From Arctic95D-9 sp035967665 (lineage in GTDB: Bacteria; Verrucomicrobiota; Verrucomicrobiia; Verrucomicrobiales; DEV007), in the NCBI GenBank assembly GCA_035967665.1, contig JAYWLB010000121.1, positions 1 through 64,000 on the forward strand: a stretch of 64,000 nucleotides of DNA, read 5' to 3'. The notes beneath the pieces were generated by a model, which saw nothing but the letters and a program-made list of their open reading frames with translations, searched no databases and was not told the DNA's origin. The translations under genes were made by a program, and so were the position numbers. Shown here in pieces: positions 43,713-51,945 of the stretch; positions within the stretch are counted from its first letter, which is position 1; each line of letters opens with the position of its first letter.

Positions 43713-43749
43713 TTCAACCCTGTTGGATCAATGACCTGACAGGGTTGAA
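43713..43749. repeat. Palindromic repeat copy upstream of the mini zinc protein
   Basis: TTCAACCCTGT (43713-43723) and ACAGGGTTGAA (43739-43749) are perfect 11-bp arms with a 15-nt loop, the same loop length as the copy in mrpD. TGACCTGACAGGGT is shared with the reverse complement of the rpsT-downstream copy. It is between proS and the small zinc-protein gene and could act as a terminator of proS transcription, though no long T run follows. Confidence 0.7.
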
Positions 43750-43774
43750 CGAACTCGCAAAGTTCGCCGCCTAC

Positions 43775-45301
43775 CTAGTAACTCTTTGCAAAGATGACGC
43801 GTCCTTCCGCCGGCTTTCCGGTGTAAATGCAGGTTCCCGCTTCGCCGCGAAGGGTCGGGTCTTTCGGAATACAGCGAACCGTAACCTTGAGCTCCTGCTG
43901 AAGCGCTTCCTCGTCCTCGACGCTTCCGGCCCAATGCACGAGAGCGAACCCTCCGTGGATTTCAGGCTGCTTCGCATTTTCGGCGGTGAAGAATTTTCTG
44001 AACTCGTCCATCGAAGTAATCTCAAGGGTGTGCTCTTCGCGGAAGGCGAGTGCTTTCGCGAGAAGGTTCGCCTGAATCGACTCGAGTGTTTCGCTGATGG
44101 TGGAAACGGCTTCAGCGTTAGGGAGAAAGGCCTTCTCTTTCGGTCCCTGATCCCGACGTGTCAGGGCAACGGATCCTTTTTCGAGATCGCGTGGCCCGAT
44201 TTCAATCCTGACAGGTACGCCTTTTTTGATCCACTCCCAGCTCTTCACACCGCCGCCGAGGTCCCGCTTGTCGATCTCAACGGAAACGGCCGCGCCGAAA
44301 ACGGTTTGGCTTTTCAGCTCTGCTGCGAGGGCTTCGCAGGCTTCGAAGACAGGTGCTTCGTGCTCGGGCTTCGGTGTTACCGGAATGATAACGACCTGAG
44401 TCGGTGCGACGCGTGGAGGAAGCACGAGGCCGTCGTCATCGGAGTGCGCCATCAGAAGCGTTCCAATGAGGCGGGTGCTGACTCCCCAGCTCGTCGTCCA
44501 GGCGAACTCGCGTCCCTGCTCGCGACCTTCGAATTCGATGCCGGCGGCTTTGGAGAAATTCTGTCCGAGAAAGTGTGAGGTTCCCGCCTGGATCGCTTTG
44601 CGGTCCTGAACCATTGCTTCGACGGTGAAGGTGTTCAGTGCGCCGGGGAAACGTTCCGCTTCCGTCTTTTCCCCGGCAATGACGGGGACAGCGAGGTGAT
44701 CAGTGAGGAAGCGCTCGTAGACCTCGTGCATTTTCTCAGTCTCCTCCATTGCCTCTTCAGCGGTTTCGTGAGCGGTGTGCCCTTCCTGCCAGAGGAACTC
44801 AGCGGTGCGGAGAAAAAGGCGGGGACGCATCTCCCAGCGCATCACGTTGGCCCACTGGTTGATAAGGAGAGGGAGATCGCGGTAGCTCTGAACCCAGCGA
44901 CCGAAGGCGGCTCCGATGATGGTTTCCGAAGTCGGGCGGATCACGTAGGGCTCTGTGAGTTTGCCGGCGGGGACCATTTTGCCATCCTTCAGCTCGAGGC
45001 GGTGATGGGTCACGACGGCGCACTCGGTCGCGAATCCCTCCACGTGGGTCGCCTCTTTTTCCAGGTAGCTGACGGGAATGAGAAGGGGGAAATACGCATT
45101 CTTGTGGCCGGTGTCCTTGAACCACTTGTCGAGCTGCTGCTGAATCTGCTCCCAGAGTCCGTAGCCCCACGGTTTGATCACCATGCAGCCGCGCACTTCC
45201 GAATTCTCGGCGAGGTCGGCAGCTTTGACGACTTGTTGATACCACTCGGGAAAATTTTCGTCACGAGAAGGGCTGATCGCATTTTTGGGTCCTTTGGCCA
45301 T
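43775..45301 (-). CDS. proS: Prolyl-tRNA synthetase, archaeal/eukaryotic type
   Basis: The enzyme charges tRNA-Pro. The 508-aa class II synthetase has the archaeal/eukaryotic-like (type 3) N-terminus DENFPEWYQQVVKAADLAEN, motif 2 region PTSETIIGAAFGRWV and the C-terminal zinc-binding-like domain ending in FAKSY. It lacks the editing INS domain of the usual bacterial enzyme, as the length also shows. Such ProRS occurs in some bacteria by transfer. The start at 45301 gives the family N-terminus. Confidence 0.95.
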   Translation of the reverse strand: MAKGPKNAISPSRDENFPEWYQQVVKAADLAENSEVRGCMVIKPWGYGLWEQIQQQLDKWFKDTGHKNAYFPLLIPVSYLEKEATHVEGFATECAVVTHHRLELKDGKMVPAGKLTEPYVIRPTSETIIGAAFGRWVQSYRDLPLLINQWANVMRWEMRPRLFLRTAEFLWQEGHTAHETAEEAMEETEKMHEVYERFLTDHLAVPVIAGEKTEAERFPGALNTFTVEAMVQDRKAIQAGTSHFLGQNFSKAAGIEFEGREQGREFAWTTSWGVSTRLIGTLLMAHSDDDGLVLPPRVAPTQVVIIPVTPKPEHEAPVFEACEALAAELKSQTVFGAAVSVEIDKRDLGGGVKSWEWIKKGVPVRIEIGPRDLEKGSVALTRRDQGPKEKAFLPNAEAVSTISETLESIQANLLAKALAFREEHTLEITSMDEFRKFFTAENAKQPEIHGGFALVHWAGSVEDEEALQQELKVTVRCIPKDPTLRGEAGTCIYTGKPAEGRVIFAKSY

Positions 45302-45387
45302 GGTTCTTAGATTGAAAGTTGAAACTGTCCGACGTTATCCACGCCTGAGCGAATTGCCAGCGTGGAAATTCGCGTATAGCTTTCGGG

Positions 45388-45840
45388 GTGAAGCTTTTGA
45401 ATCTCTACATTTCACCGGGGCATAATTATTTCGGGCATTTTGGAAAACCGGCCGGCGAAAATCCGGTCGAGGAGGTCGACGTGCTCGACTGTGTCGAGAA
45501 CAGGGGGATTCAGGGTGACCGCTTCTTTGATTACAAACCCGATTACAAAGGGCAAATCACCTTTTTTGAGATGGAGACGCACCGGCGGCTTTGCGATCAA
45601 TTTTCCATTTTTGATAAAGGCCCTGAGGTCTACCGTCGCAACGTCATCACCGAAGGGGTGGATTTAAACACCCTCATTGGAAAGGAATTCGAGATTCAGG
45701 GGGTGCGGTTTCTCGGAACCGAAGAGGCAAAGCCATGTTTCTGGATGGAGGAAGCGTTCGGCAAAGGGGCCGAGGAAGCGCTCAAAGGAAAAGGCGGTCT
45801 CCGCGCTAAAATTTTGAGTTCCGGATCACTTGTGAAATGA
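45388..45840 (+). CDS. MOSC domain protein
   Basis: The 150-aa protein has the MOSC beta-barrel pattern: ENRGIQGDRFFD, ITFFEMETHRRL, VYRRNVITEGVDLNTLIGKEFEIQGVRFLGTEEAKPCFWM with the conserved Cys. MOSC proteins carry sulfur or bind molybdenum cofactor intermediates. The start is GTG at 45388. The next gene overlaps its end by 4 bp (ATGA), so they are co-translated. Confidence 0.85.
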   Translation: MKLLNLYISPGHNYFGHFGKPAGENPVEEVDVLDCVENRGIQGDRFFDYKPDYKGQITFFEMETHRRLCDQFSIFDKGPEVYRRNVITEGVDLNTLIGKEFEIQGVRFLGTEEAKPCFWMEEAFGKGAEEALKGKGGLRAKILSSGSLVK

Positions 45841-46229
45841 ATTTGGAAATATCCACTCCTGCACTGCTGTTCCCCGCAGTGAGCCTGCTGTTTCTTTCCT
45901 ACACGAATCGTTTTCTCCACCTTGCGGCCCTGATTCGGAATCTGCACCGCGATTGGGAGGAGTTGAAAGATGACGCTCTCCGCGCCCAGATCGAGAATCT
46001 CCGGCGTCGTCTCATCCTGATTCGCTGGATGCAATTGCTCGGAGCGGTCAGTTTGTTTCTCTGTGTTCTTTCAATGGTGTCGGTGATTTTTGAGTTCCAT
46101 CATGCCGGAATGATCGCTTTTATCGTCGCGCTTTCACTCATGGGCGTTTCTCTCGCCTGCCTCGTTCTCGAAATCTGGTGCTCCGGCGGAGCGCTTCAGA
46201 TTCTCTTAAACAGGGTTGAAGAAGATTAA
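45837..46229 (+). CDS. DUF2721-family membrane protein
   Basis: The 130-aa protein has three helices (about 8-27, 61-80, 84-115) and the DUF2721 pattern: PAVSLLFLSYTNRFLHLAALIR, LRRRLILIRWMQLLGAVSLF. Function is unknown in the family. It overlaps the MOSC gene by 4 bp. Its last codons lie in a palindromic repeat copy that ends before fhs. Confidence 0.82.
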   Translation: MNLEISTPALLFPAVSLLFLSYTNRFLHLAALIRNLHRDWEELKDDALRAQIENLRRRLILIRWMQLLGAVSLFLCVLSMVSVIFEFHHAGMIAFIVALSLMGVSLACLVLEIWCSGGALQILLNRVEED

Positions 46230-46250
46230 CTTCTGCCTGACAGGTTCAGG
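46209..46250 (+). repeat. Degenerate palindromic repeat copy between DUF2721 and fhs
   Basis: AACAGGGTT (46209-46217) and CCTGACAGGTTCAGG (46236-46250) occur in the same order as in the reverse complement of the rpsT-downstream copy, with one mismatch in the second block. The copy covers the last codons of the DUF2721 gene and the Shine-Dalgarno area of fhs, so it may affect their expression. Confidence 0.5.
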
Positions 46251-46251
46251 A

Positions 46252-47922
46252 ATGACGGACATTGAGATTGCTCAAAAGGCGACATTGCGGCCAATTGAAG
46301 AACTGGCTGCGGAGACGCTGGCTTTGTCACCGGACTGTCTCGTCCCCTACGGACGCCTCAAGGCAAAGGTTGATCTCGAAAAAATCCCGAAATCAAAGGG
46401 TGATTCCTCAGCGAAACTGGTTCTCGTAACCGCCATTTCCCCGTCGCCTCCGGGAGAGGGAAAGACGACCACGACGATTGGACTTGGCGATGGATTGCGG
46501 GCTCTGGGGCGCAATGCCCTCGTTTGTCTTCGCGAGCCCAGCCTCGGTCCGTCCTTCGGCATGAAGGGTGGCGCAACCGGAGGAGGGCATTCCCAGGTCG
46601 TGCCGATGGAGGATATTAATCTTCATTTTACCGGCGATTTTCACGCAATCACCGCAGCTCACAATCTTCTCTCCGCGATTCTCGACAATCATATGCATTG
46701 GGGAAACGCCCTCAATCTCGATCCCCGCCACATCACCTGGAAGCGGGTTCTCGATTGCAATGACCGCGCGCTTCGCCATGTCGTGACCGGCCTCGGTGAT
46801 GGCAATGGAGTCGTTGCTGAAAGTGGTTTCGATATCACTGTGGCCTCAGAGGTCATGGCCATTTTCTGCCTCTCTGAGAATCTCGCCGATCTCAAGCGTC
46901 GTCTCGCGAGGATCATTGTCGGACAAAACACAGACGGGGAAGACGTCACTGCGGGAGATCTCAAAGCAACCGGAGCGATGGCCGCTTTGCTGAAAGATGC
47001 CCTCTTGCCGAATCTCGTGCAGACGATTGAAGGGAGCCCGGCGTTCATTCACGGGGGACCATTCGCGAATATCGCTCATGGTTGCAATTCGGTGATCGCC
47101 ACGAAAGCAGCGATGAGGCTCAGTGATATCGTTGTGACGGAGGCGGGCTTCGGAGCGGATCTCGGAGCGGAAAAGTTCTTTGATATCAAATGTCGAAAAG
47201 CGGGGATTGCGCCTCATTTGGCGGTGGTTGTCGCAACGGTTCGCGCCCTCAAGTACCACGGCGGCGCATCGCAGAAAACGCTCGAAGAGGAAAACCTCGA
47301 AGCGCTCGAGAGCGGGTTTGCCAACCTTGAGCGTCATCTCGAAAACATAGGCAAATTCAAGATCCCGGCGATTGTGGTGATCAATGCTTTTGCCTCCGAC
47401 TCTGAAGCGGAAACACAAAAGGTGATCGATCTCTGCGGGAGAATAAACGTTCGCTGCGTCCTCTCGACTCACTGGGCGGATGGCGCTGCCGGCGCAAAGG
47501 AACTCGCGCAAGCGGTGGTTGATGAGCTGGAGGCGAACCCTGAAAGCCAATTTTCGCCTCTTTACCCGGACACGGATACGCCGGAGGAGAAATTGCGGAA
47601 AGTGGCAACGGAGATTTACCGGGCCGATGATATTTCCCTGTCCAAAGCGGCGAAACGCAAGCTGGCGCGTCTCAAGGGGACGGAAGCGGCCCGGTTCCCT
47701 GTCTGCATTGCGAAAACGCCCTACAGTTTCAGTTCCGATCCGAACGCGGTGGGCGCGGCGACCGGTTTCACTTTTCCGATCAGAGACATCAGAGTTTCTG
47801 CCGGAGCGGGCTTTATCGTCGCTCTCGCGGGCGACATCATGACAATGCCGGGGCTCCCGAAGAAACCATCGTCGGAAAAGATCGATGTCGACGATTGCGG
47901 AAGAATCACCGGACTCAGTTGA
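46252..47922 (+). CDS. fhs: Formate-tetrahydrofolate ligase
   Basis: The enzyme charges tetrahydrofolate with formate at the cost of ATP, giving 10-formyl-THF for purine and one-carbon metabolism. The 556-aa protein has the P-loop-like PPGEGKTTTTIGLGDGL, FGMKGGATGGGHSQVVPMED, FTGDFHAITAAHNLL and the late VTEAGFGADLGAEKFFDIKC. Length is standard. The ATG at 46252 begins the family N-terminus; a start at 46216 is ignored. Confidence 0.97.
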   Translation: MTDIEIAQKATLRPIEELAAETLALSPDCLVPYGRLKAKVDLEKIPKSKGDSSAKLVLVTAISPSPPGEGKTTTTIGLGDGLRALGRNALVCLREPSLGPSFGMKGGATGGGHSQVVPMEDINLHFTGDFHAITAAHNLLSAILDNHMHWGNALNLDPRHITWKRVLDCNDRALRHVVTGLGDGNGVVAESGFDITVASEVMAIFCLSENLADLKRRLARIIVGQNTDGEDVTAGDLKATGAMAALLKDALLPNLVQTIEGSPAFIHGGPFANIAHGCNSVIATKAAMRLSDIVVTEAGFGADLGAEKFFDIKCRKAGIAPHLAVVVATVRALKYHGGASQKTLEEENLEALESGFANLERHLENIGKFKIPAIVVINAFASDSEAETQKVIDLCGRINVRCVLSTHWADGAAGAKELAQAVVDELEANPESQFSPLYPDTDTPEEKLRKVATEIYRADDISLSKAAKRKLARLKGTEAARFPVCIAKTPYSFSSDPNAVGAATGFTFPIRDIRVSAGAGFIVALAGDIMTMPGLPKKPSSEKIDVDDCGRITGLS

Positions 47923-47953
47923 GGGCAAATTGAGAGGAAAGCGCCGGAACGTT

Positions 47954-48766
47954 TCAGCTTTCGTCCATCATGATCAGCTCCGTGACCGTAACGAAGCGGT
48001 AGCCCTGGGCTAGAAGCTGGTCGAGCGTCGATGGCATCGCGTCGACGGTTGGCTCGTGGAGATCGTGCACCAGAAGGATCGCTCCGGGGCGGGCACCGTT
48101 GACGAGGCGGCTCGTGACGACAGAAGCGCCGGGGCGTTTCCAGTCTTCGGGGTCGACAGTCCAAAGTACCGTCGGATAGCCGAATTCACTCATCATGAGT
48201 TTCTTCTGATCGTTTTTGATGGCGCCACCGGGTGGTCGCATCGTCCGCGGGGCCACCCCTGTGATATCGAGAATCATGTCGTGAGCATCCTGGAGCTCTT
48301 TTCGAAGCACGGAATCACTCTGTCTTGAAAGCGTTGCGTGAGTCACGGTGTGGTTGCCGATTTCATGGCCTTCAGCGACGATGCGGCGGAGGACATCCGG
48401 GCCGTAGCTGTTCTTGATCATGTTCCCGACCACGTAAAAGGTCGCTTTGATGTTCCGCTTCTTCAGCATGTCGAGAAGGCGGGGCGTGTTCACCCCGTGC
48501 GGTCCGTCATCGAAAGTGATCGCGAGGACTTTCTCGCTCGTTTGGATGCTGAAATAAGTCGCATCGATTTCTTTGTCCCATCCGGGAATGCCCGACGGGG
48601 GCTTGATCTGATCCCAGGTCGGTGCTTCGAGGCCGACGACGAGAGGTTCCCACGATTTGGTGTCCGTTCCGTCCGTAAGGGAGACCGGATCGTAGGAAAT
48701 CGAGGAGGGCACCTGACACGACGACAAGACGATACAGGTCAGGAAGCTCAGGCAGACAAATCTCAT
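47954..48766 (-). CDS. Polysaccharide deacetylase (NodB domain) lipoprotein
   Basis: The 270-aa protein has a lipobox at Cys17 (IVLSSC) and a CE4/NodB domain: catalytic and metal Asp86/Asp87 in ITFDDGPH, His139 and His143 in NHTVTHATL, RPPGGAIKND and the late LVHDLHEPT. Such enzymes remove acetyl groups from peptidoglycan or surface sugars. It should sit in the periplasm on a membrane. It is monocistronic. Confidence 0.92.
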   Translation of the reverse strand: MRFVCLSFLTCIVLSSCQVPSSISYDPVSLTDGTDTKSWEPLVVGLEAPTWDQIKPPSGIPGWDKEIDATYFSIQTSEKVLAITFDDGPHGVNTPRLLDMLKKRNIKATFYVVGNMIKNSYGPDVLRRIVAEGHEIGNHTVTHATLSRQSDSVLRKELQDAHDMILDITGVAPRTMRPPGGAIKNDQKKLMMSEFGYPTVLWTVDPEDWKRPGASVVTSRLVNGARPGAILLVHDLHEPTVDAMPSTLDQLLAQGYRFVTVTELIMMDES

Positions 48767-48859
48767 AGGTGTTCCGTATGATCAGGAAGCCTGACCATTT
48801 GAAACTGTCTTACCGCCCGTCGAATTTTCAAGGGGCAGTTTTCCGAATGAATTCTGATC

Positions 48860-50101
48860 CTAGAACTGACGGGTGTAACTGAGGGTCAGAACATTCCAGT
48901 CGTAGTCGTAGGTTCCATTGATGGCCGGATCCACGTTGCCCTGAATATTTGAGTCGCCCATAAGCAGAAGGCTGTAGGCAAGATCGACACGGTTGAGACC
49001 CCAGGTATAGCCGGCGCCAACACTGAGGATGTGTCGGTCATTTGCAGGCACGGAGGGTGTGTAAAACTGCTGGTTCATCGGCGATTCCGAATACTGATAA
49101 CCGGCGCGGAGGACGATTGATTCGGTCCACTGATATTCCATCGCGGCACCAACGGAGAAGGAATCTTCCCAATTGAGCGGGGAGGCTGTCTTGCCGCCGA
49201 GGAGAGGCTGATTCGCTCCAATCGAGAGAGGGATGTCATCGTGGCTGGAGTTGCCGATCCACTCGAAATCGACGCCAATCGTGAGTTTTTCTGATGCGTC
49301 AAAGGCATAACCGAGAGCGATGCTTCCGGGGTGCTGGATCTCGGAATCGAACTCGGAGCGGGGCAGGGCAACGCCGGGTGCGGGGATATTGGAAATTTCG
49401 AATTTGCCGTTGTAGTCTACGCTGACGGGGAGGCGTCCCACGAGGGCGAGATGGTGGCGGTCACCGATGTCGTAGTTGATCCCGAAGTAGGCACCGAGTC
49501 CCCAACCGTCTCCTTCGAAGTTCATGTCACCATCGGGGGCACCCGCGCCTGCAGCGAGAAACCAGGGGAATTTCTGCTCCAGTTGAAGCTTTGAACGGAA
49601 AATATCGAGGCCGAATCCGATTGAGAGATCATCGTTGATTTTCAATCCGAGAGCGGGGTTGATCGCGACGGTTTGAAGATTGGAGTTGTAGGCACCGACG
49701 TACTTGAAAGCCCCTTCGCGCGGCCATTTGATAGACACTCCGAACGGGGCCGTGATGCCGAGACCGGCGGTCATAGTGTCGTTGATGGGGTGGGCGATGT
49801 AGACGCTTCCGAGATGCTTCCAGGGGTCATACATGGAATCACTCTGGCCCATAGCACCGTCGAAATCAGTTTTCCCATGCCAGGCCTGATAGGTCACTTC
49901 CATGGTGGTATGAGTAATCTTAGGAAGTGATGCCGGGTTGGTGCGCACCACAGCGGCATCATCCTGAATGATAAGTCGTCCACCGTTCAGGCCCATTCCC
50001 TCTGCGGTGTCAGCAAGAGTCCGTAAGCCTTCTGCTGCATGCAAATATCCAGAGAGAGCGAGTGTAAAAATCGCTATAGATGCTCGAGCCATAATTTTCA
50101 T
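48860..50101 (-). CDS. FadL/OmpP1-type outer-membrane protein
   Basis: The 413-aa protein has a signal peptide ending in LSGYLHA and the FadL-family order: an N-terminal hatch region with AEGMGLNGGRLIIQDDAAVVRTNPASL, then alternating beta strands, and a terminal LSYTRQF with aromatic last residue. FadL channels take up hydrophobic compounds such as fatty acids. The ATG at 50101 is preferred; a TTG six codons earlier is possible. Confidence 0.9.
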   Translation of the reverse strand: MKIMARASIAIFTLALSGYLHAAEGLRTLADTAEGMGLNGGRLIIQDDAAVVRTNPASLPKITHTTMEVTYQAWHGKTDFDGAMGQSDSMYDPWKHLGSVYIAHPINDTMTAGLGITAPFGVSIKWPREGAFKYVGAYNSNLQTVAINPALGLKINDDLSIGFGLDIFRSKLQLEQKFPWFLAAGAGAPDGDMNFEGDGWGLGAYFGINYDIGDRHHLALVGRLPVSVDYNGKFEISNIPAPGVALPRSEFDSEIQHPGSIALGYAFDASEKLTIGVDFEWIGNSSHDDIPLSIGANQPLLGGKTASPLNWEDSFSVGAAMEYQWTESIVLRAGYQYSESPMNQQFYTPSVPANDRHILSVGAGYTWGLNRVDLAYSLLLMGDSNIQGNVDPAINGTYDYDWNVLTLSYTRQF

Positions 50102-50195
50102 AAAGTTAAGAAACCTCAATTACACAGGAAAGTAAAGTTTATTTACCGTGATTGTGCCAATTTTTCCCGGGCAGGGGAACTTTCGCGGAGCAGTA

Positions 50196-50912
50196 TCAAA
50201 TCCGGGAGCTTGCGAGGGTCTTCAAGTTCCCGGGGAGATCATAGGAATCGATCTCTCTTTCGAGGCGCTCGCGGGCGTTATCCATTCCGGAAAAGAGGTA
50301 GGCGTTGAGGCGCGTCGCCACTGTCGAGTCGGCAAGTGCTTTACCGGTCGGGTAGGTCCCGGTAAGGAAGTCCCGCAATTCCGGGTACTGGGTGAGGTAG
50401 TATTTCTGGTGGTAGTCTTCCGCGTAGGTGAACTCGCGCACCGGAATGATCTCCGTTTCGATTTTTCTTTCGGGAAGCTCACGCTCCGCAGCTATGGCGC
50501 TCAGGGAGAGATCAGCGGCCACCTTTTGGGCTTCGCAGCGGTAGAACAAGGCGTGAAGATACTGCCGGCTCGCGTTGTTGCGGGTTGGCTGGTGAGCTGC
50601 CCAGAAATGCTTCAGCATTCCTTCGAATGAAATCACTTCGGGATCATAGTCGATCGAGACAGCTTCGGTGTGATCGCCAAGATCGTAGTAGGAAGGGTTC
50701 TCTTTTGTCCCGCCGCAATAGCCGGCACGGACTCTGAGCACTCCATCGAGACTCCCGAACCGGGAGTCGGGGCCCCAGAATCAACCGAGGCCGAATGTGA
50801 TCGTTTCGTAGCTCTTCTCCGCAGTTTCCCGGTCGAGCTTCAGGGTTTGAGCGGAAATGGTGCCGTCTTCGACGGGGAGAGGGAGGGTTGGGGAATTTCT
50901 ACGACTGAACAT
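50196..50912 (-). CDS. msrA: Peptide methionine sulfoxide reductase A, predicted selenoprotein (in-frame TGA at 50781-50783)
   Basis: MsrA reduces methionine-S-sulfoxide. Reading from the ATG at 50912 through an in-frame TGA gives 238 residues. Residues 37-48 are ETITFGLGUFWG, where U44 (TGA) sits exactly where MsrA has its catalytic Cys (GCFWG). Downstream residues match the family: PDSRFGSLDGVLRVRAGYCG, DHTEAVSIDYDPEVISF, HFWAAHQPTRNN and EDYHQKYY. Treating the TGA as a stop would leave a fragment without a catalytic residue. A strong stem-loop starts about 12 nt after the TGA, as expected for a bacterial SECIS. The sequence is otherwise intact, so a pseudogene is unlikely. The Sec-incorporation genes are not in this window. 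Confidence 0.88.
50750..50768 (-). promoter_or_regulatory. Putative bacterial SECIS stem-loop in msrA mRNA
   Basis: On the minus strand GACTCCCG and CGGGAGTC form a perfect 8-bp stem around GTT; the apical loop can be drawn as GGTTC. The stem starts 12 nt after the TGA codon (50781-50783). A further lower stem, CTGGG with CTCAG, is possible. Bacterial SECIS elements lie within the coding sequence just after the UGA and usually have a G in the first positions of the apical loop, which is true here. SelB would bind this loop. Confidence 0.72.
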
Positions 50913-50924
50913 AGTTAGTCAGAC

Positions 50925-50944
50925 TTTACCCCGATTTTACCCCG
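50925..50944. repeat. Short direct repeat before msrA
   Basis: TTTACCCCG occurs at 50925-50933 and again at 50936-50944, 11 bp apart, 13-32 nt upstream of the msrA start. It could be a regulator site or part of the ribosome-binding region (CGGGGTAAA on the msrA strand). Support is limited to position. Confidence 0.3.
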
Positions 50945-50979
50945 TCCGCAATCGGGTCGGAGTTGGGTGCTGGAACGAC

Positions 50980-51285
50980 TTACTTACCGAGAGTCACCTC
51001 AGACCCGGCGACGACGCACTTCCAGGTGTGGGAAACACCGTTGCTGTAGCGGGCGCGGTAGGTGATGACCTGAACCTGATAGGGAACGAAGCGGCCACAG
51101 GGAAGACAGTGTTGGCGTGTCTCCCATTCCTTCTTCACCTTGCACGTCCAGATACGATAGACACCTTTGGGCGCTTCATACTGGCCGACGCATTCACATT
51201 TGCTGAAACGACCTGCTTCGGCAGAGGTCATCGAGAGCTGCATGGTAACAGCGGCGATCAGGATAGCGGCTAAAAATTTGGTCAT
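50980..51285 (-). CDS. Small secreted cysteine-rich protein
   Basis: The 101-aa protein has a signal peptide (about 1-25) and a basic mature part with six Cys: FSKCECVG, IWTCKV, QHCLPCGR and WKCVV. The spacing allows three disulfides in the periplasm or outside, or a metal site. No family was recognised. ATG 51285 is preferred over an adjacent GTG. It lies just upstream of msrA in the same direction, separated by 67 bp, so co-transcription is possible. Confidence 0.68.
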   Translation of the reverse strand: MTKFLAAILIAAVTMQLSMTSAEAGRFSKCECVGQYEAPKGVYRIWTCKVKKEWETRQHCLPCGRFVPYQVQVITYRARYSNGVSHTWKCVVAGSEVTLGK

Positions 51286-51381
51286 CACGTTGAGGGTCAG
51301 TCTGTGTTACCCCTAGGAAATAGGATAAATTTTCCCGTGAATCAATCTTTTATGCAGCAAGGGCAATGATCCTGTGAGTGC

Positions 51382-51888
51382 TCAGTATAGAACCTCGAGC
51401 AATTCGACGTCGAAGATGAGGGTCTCGTTCGGTCCGATTTTTGGAGGAGCACCGCGCGGGCCGTAGGCAAGATTCGGTGGAATCGTGAAACGGTATTTGG
51501 CACCTTCCTGCATGAGCTGGAGGCCTTCTGTCCAGCCGGGAATGACCTGACCGACTCCGAAGGTGGCCGGTTGACCGCGCTGCACACTGCTGTCGAATAC
51601 TGTGCCGTTCGTCAATGTGCCGTGGTAGTGAACTTTGACTTTATTGAAAGTCGAAGGGCGTTTTCCGGTGCCCTGTCTGATCACCTCGTATTGGAGGCCG
51701 GAGTAAGTTGTCTGAACACCGCGGGAAGGGGATGGTGCGGCCGCGTTACTTCCGCTGCTGCCCTGGCCCACGCTTGTATCACCGGGATTTACGGTGGGAG
51801 AAACCGTTTCCTCTTTCGTTGTCCGGCACCCTGAGATCAGAAGCGTTGCGATGAGAATGGCTCCAATGGGGAAATTGAATCGAGTCAT
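51382..51888 (-). CDS. FKBP-type peptidyl-prolyl isomerase lipoprotein
   Basis: The 168-aa protein has a lipobox at Cys21 (LLISGC), a Ser/Gly/Pro linker and a complete FKBP domain (about 62-168): VKVHYHGTLTNGTVFDSS, VGQVIPGWTEGLQLMQEG, FTIPPNLAYG and the terminal IFDVELLEV. It should help folding of exported proteins at proline bonds. It is alone in its transcript as far as can be seen. Confidence 0.93.
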   Translation of the reverse strand: MTRFNFPIGAILIATLLISGCRTTKEETVSPTVNPGDTSVGQGSSGSNAAAPSPSRGVQTTYSGLQYEVIRQGTGKRPSTFNKVKVHYHGTLTNGTVFDSSVQRGQPATFGVGQVIPGWTEGLQLMQEGAKYRFTIPPNLAYGPRGAPPKIGPNETLIFDVELLEVLY

Positions 51889-51945
51889 GATTCGGGAAGC
51901 TTCGCCGAGATAGGGCGATTGGAAAAGGGGAAATTCGTTAGCAGA

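Noticed and set aside
46846..47928. A 360-codon minus-strand open frame over fhs
   Set aside because: It is the antisense shadow of fhs, with Arg-rich composition and no family.
48801..48842. A possible terminator with AAACTG/CAGTTT arms after the FadL-like gene
   Set aside because: The loop is long and the T run poor; support is too weak to list it.
50196..50741. msrA as a truncated gene starting at GTG 50741
   Set aside because: Such a protein would lack the catalytic residue, while the frame continues upstream through one TGA with full MsrA similarity. The selenocysteine reading is better.
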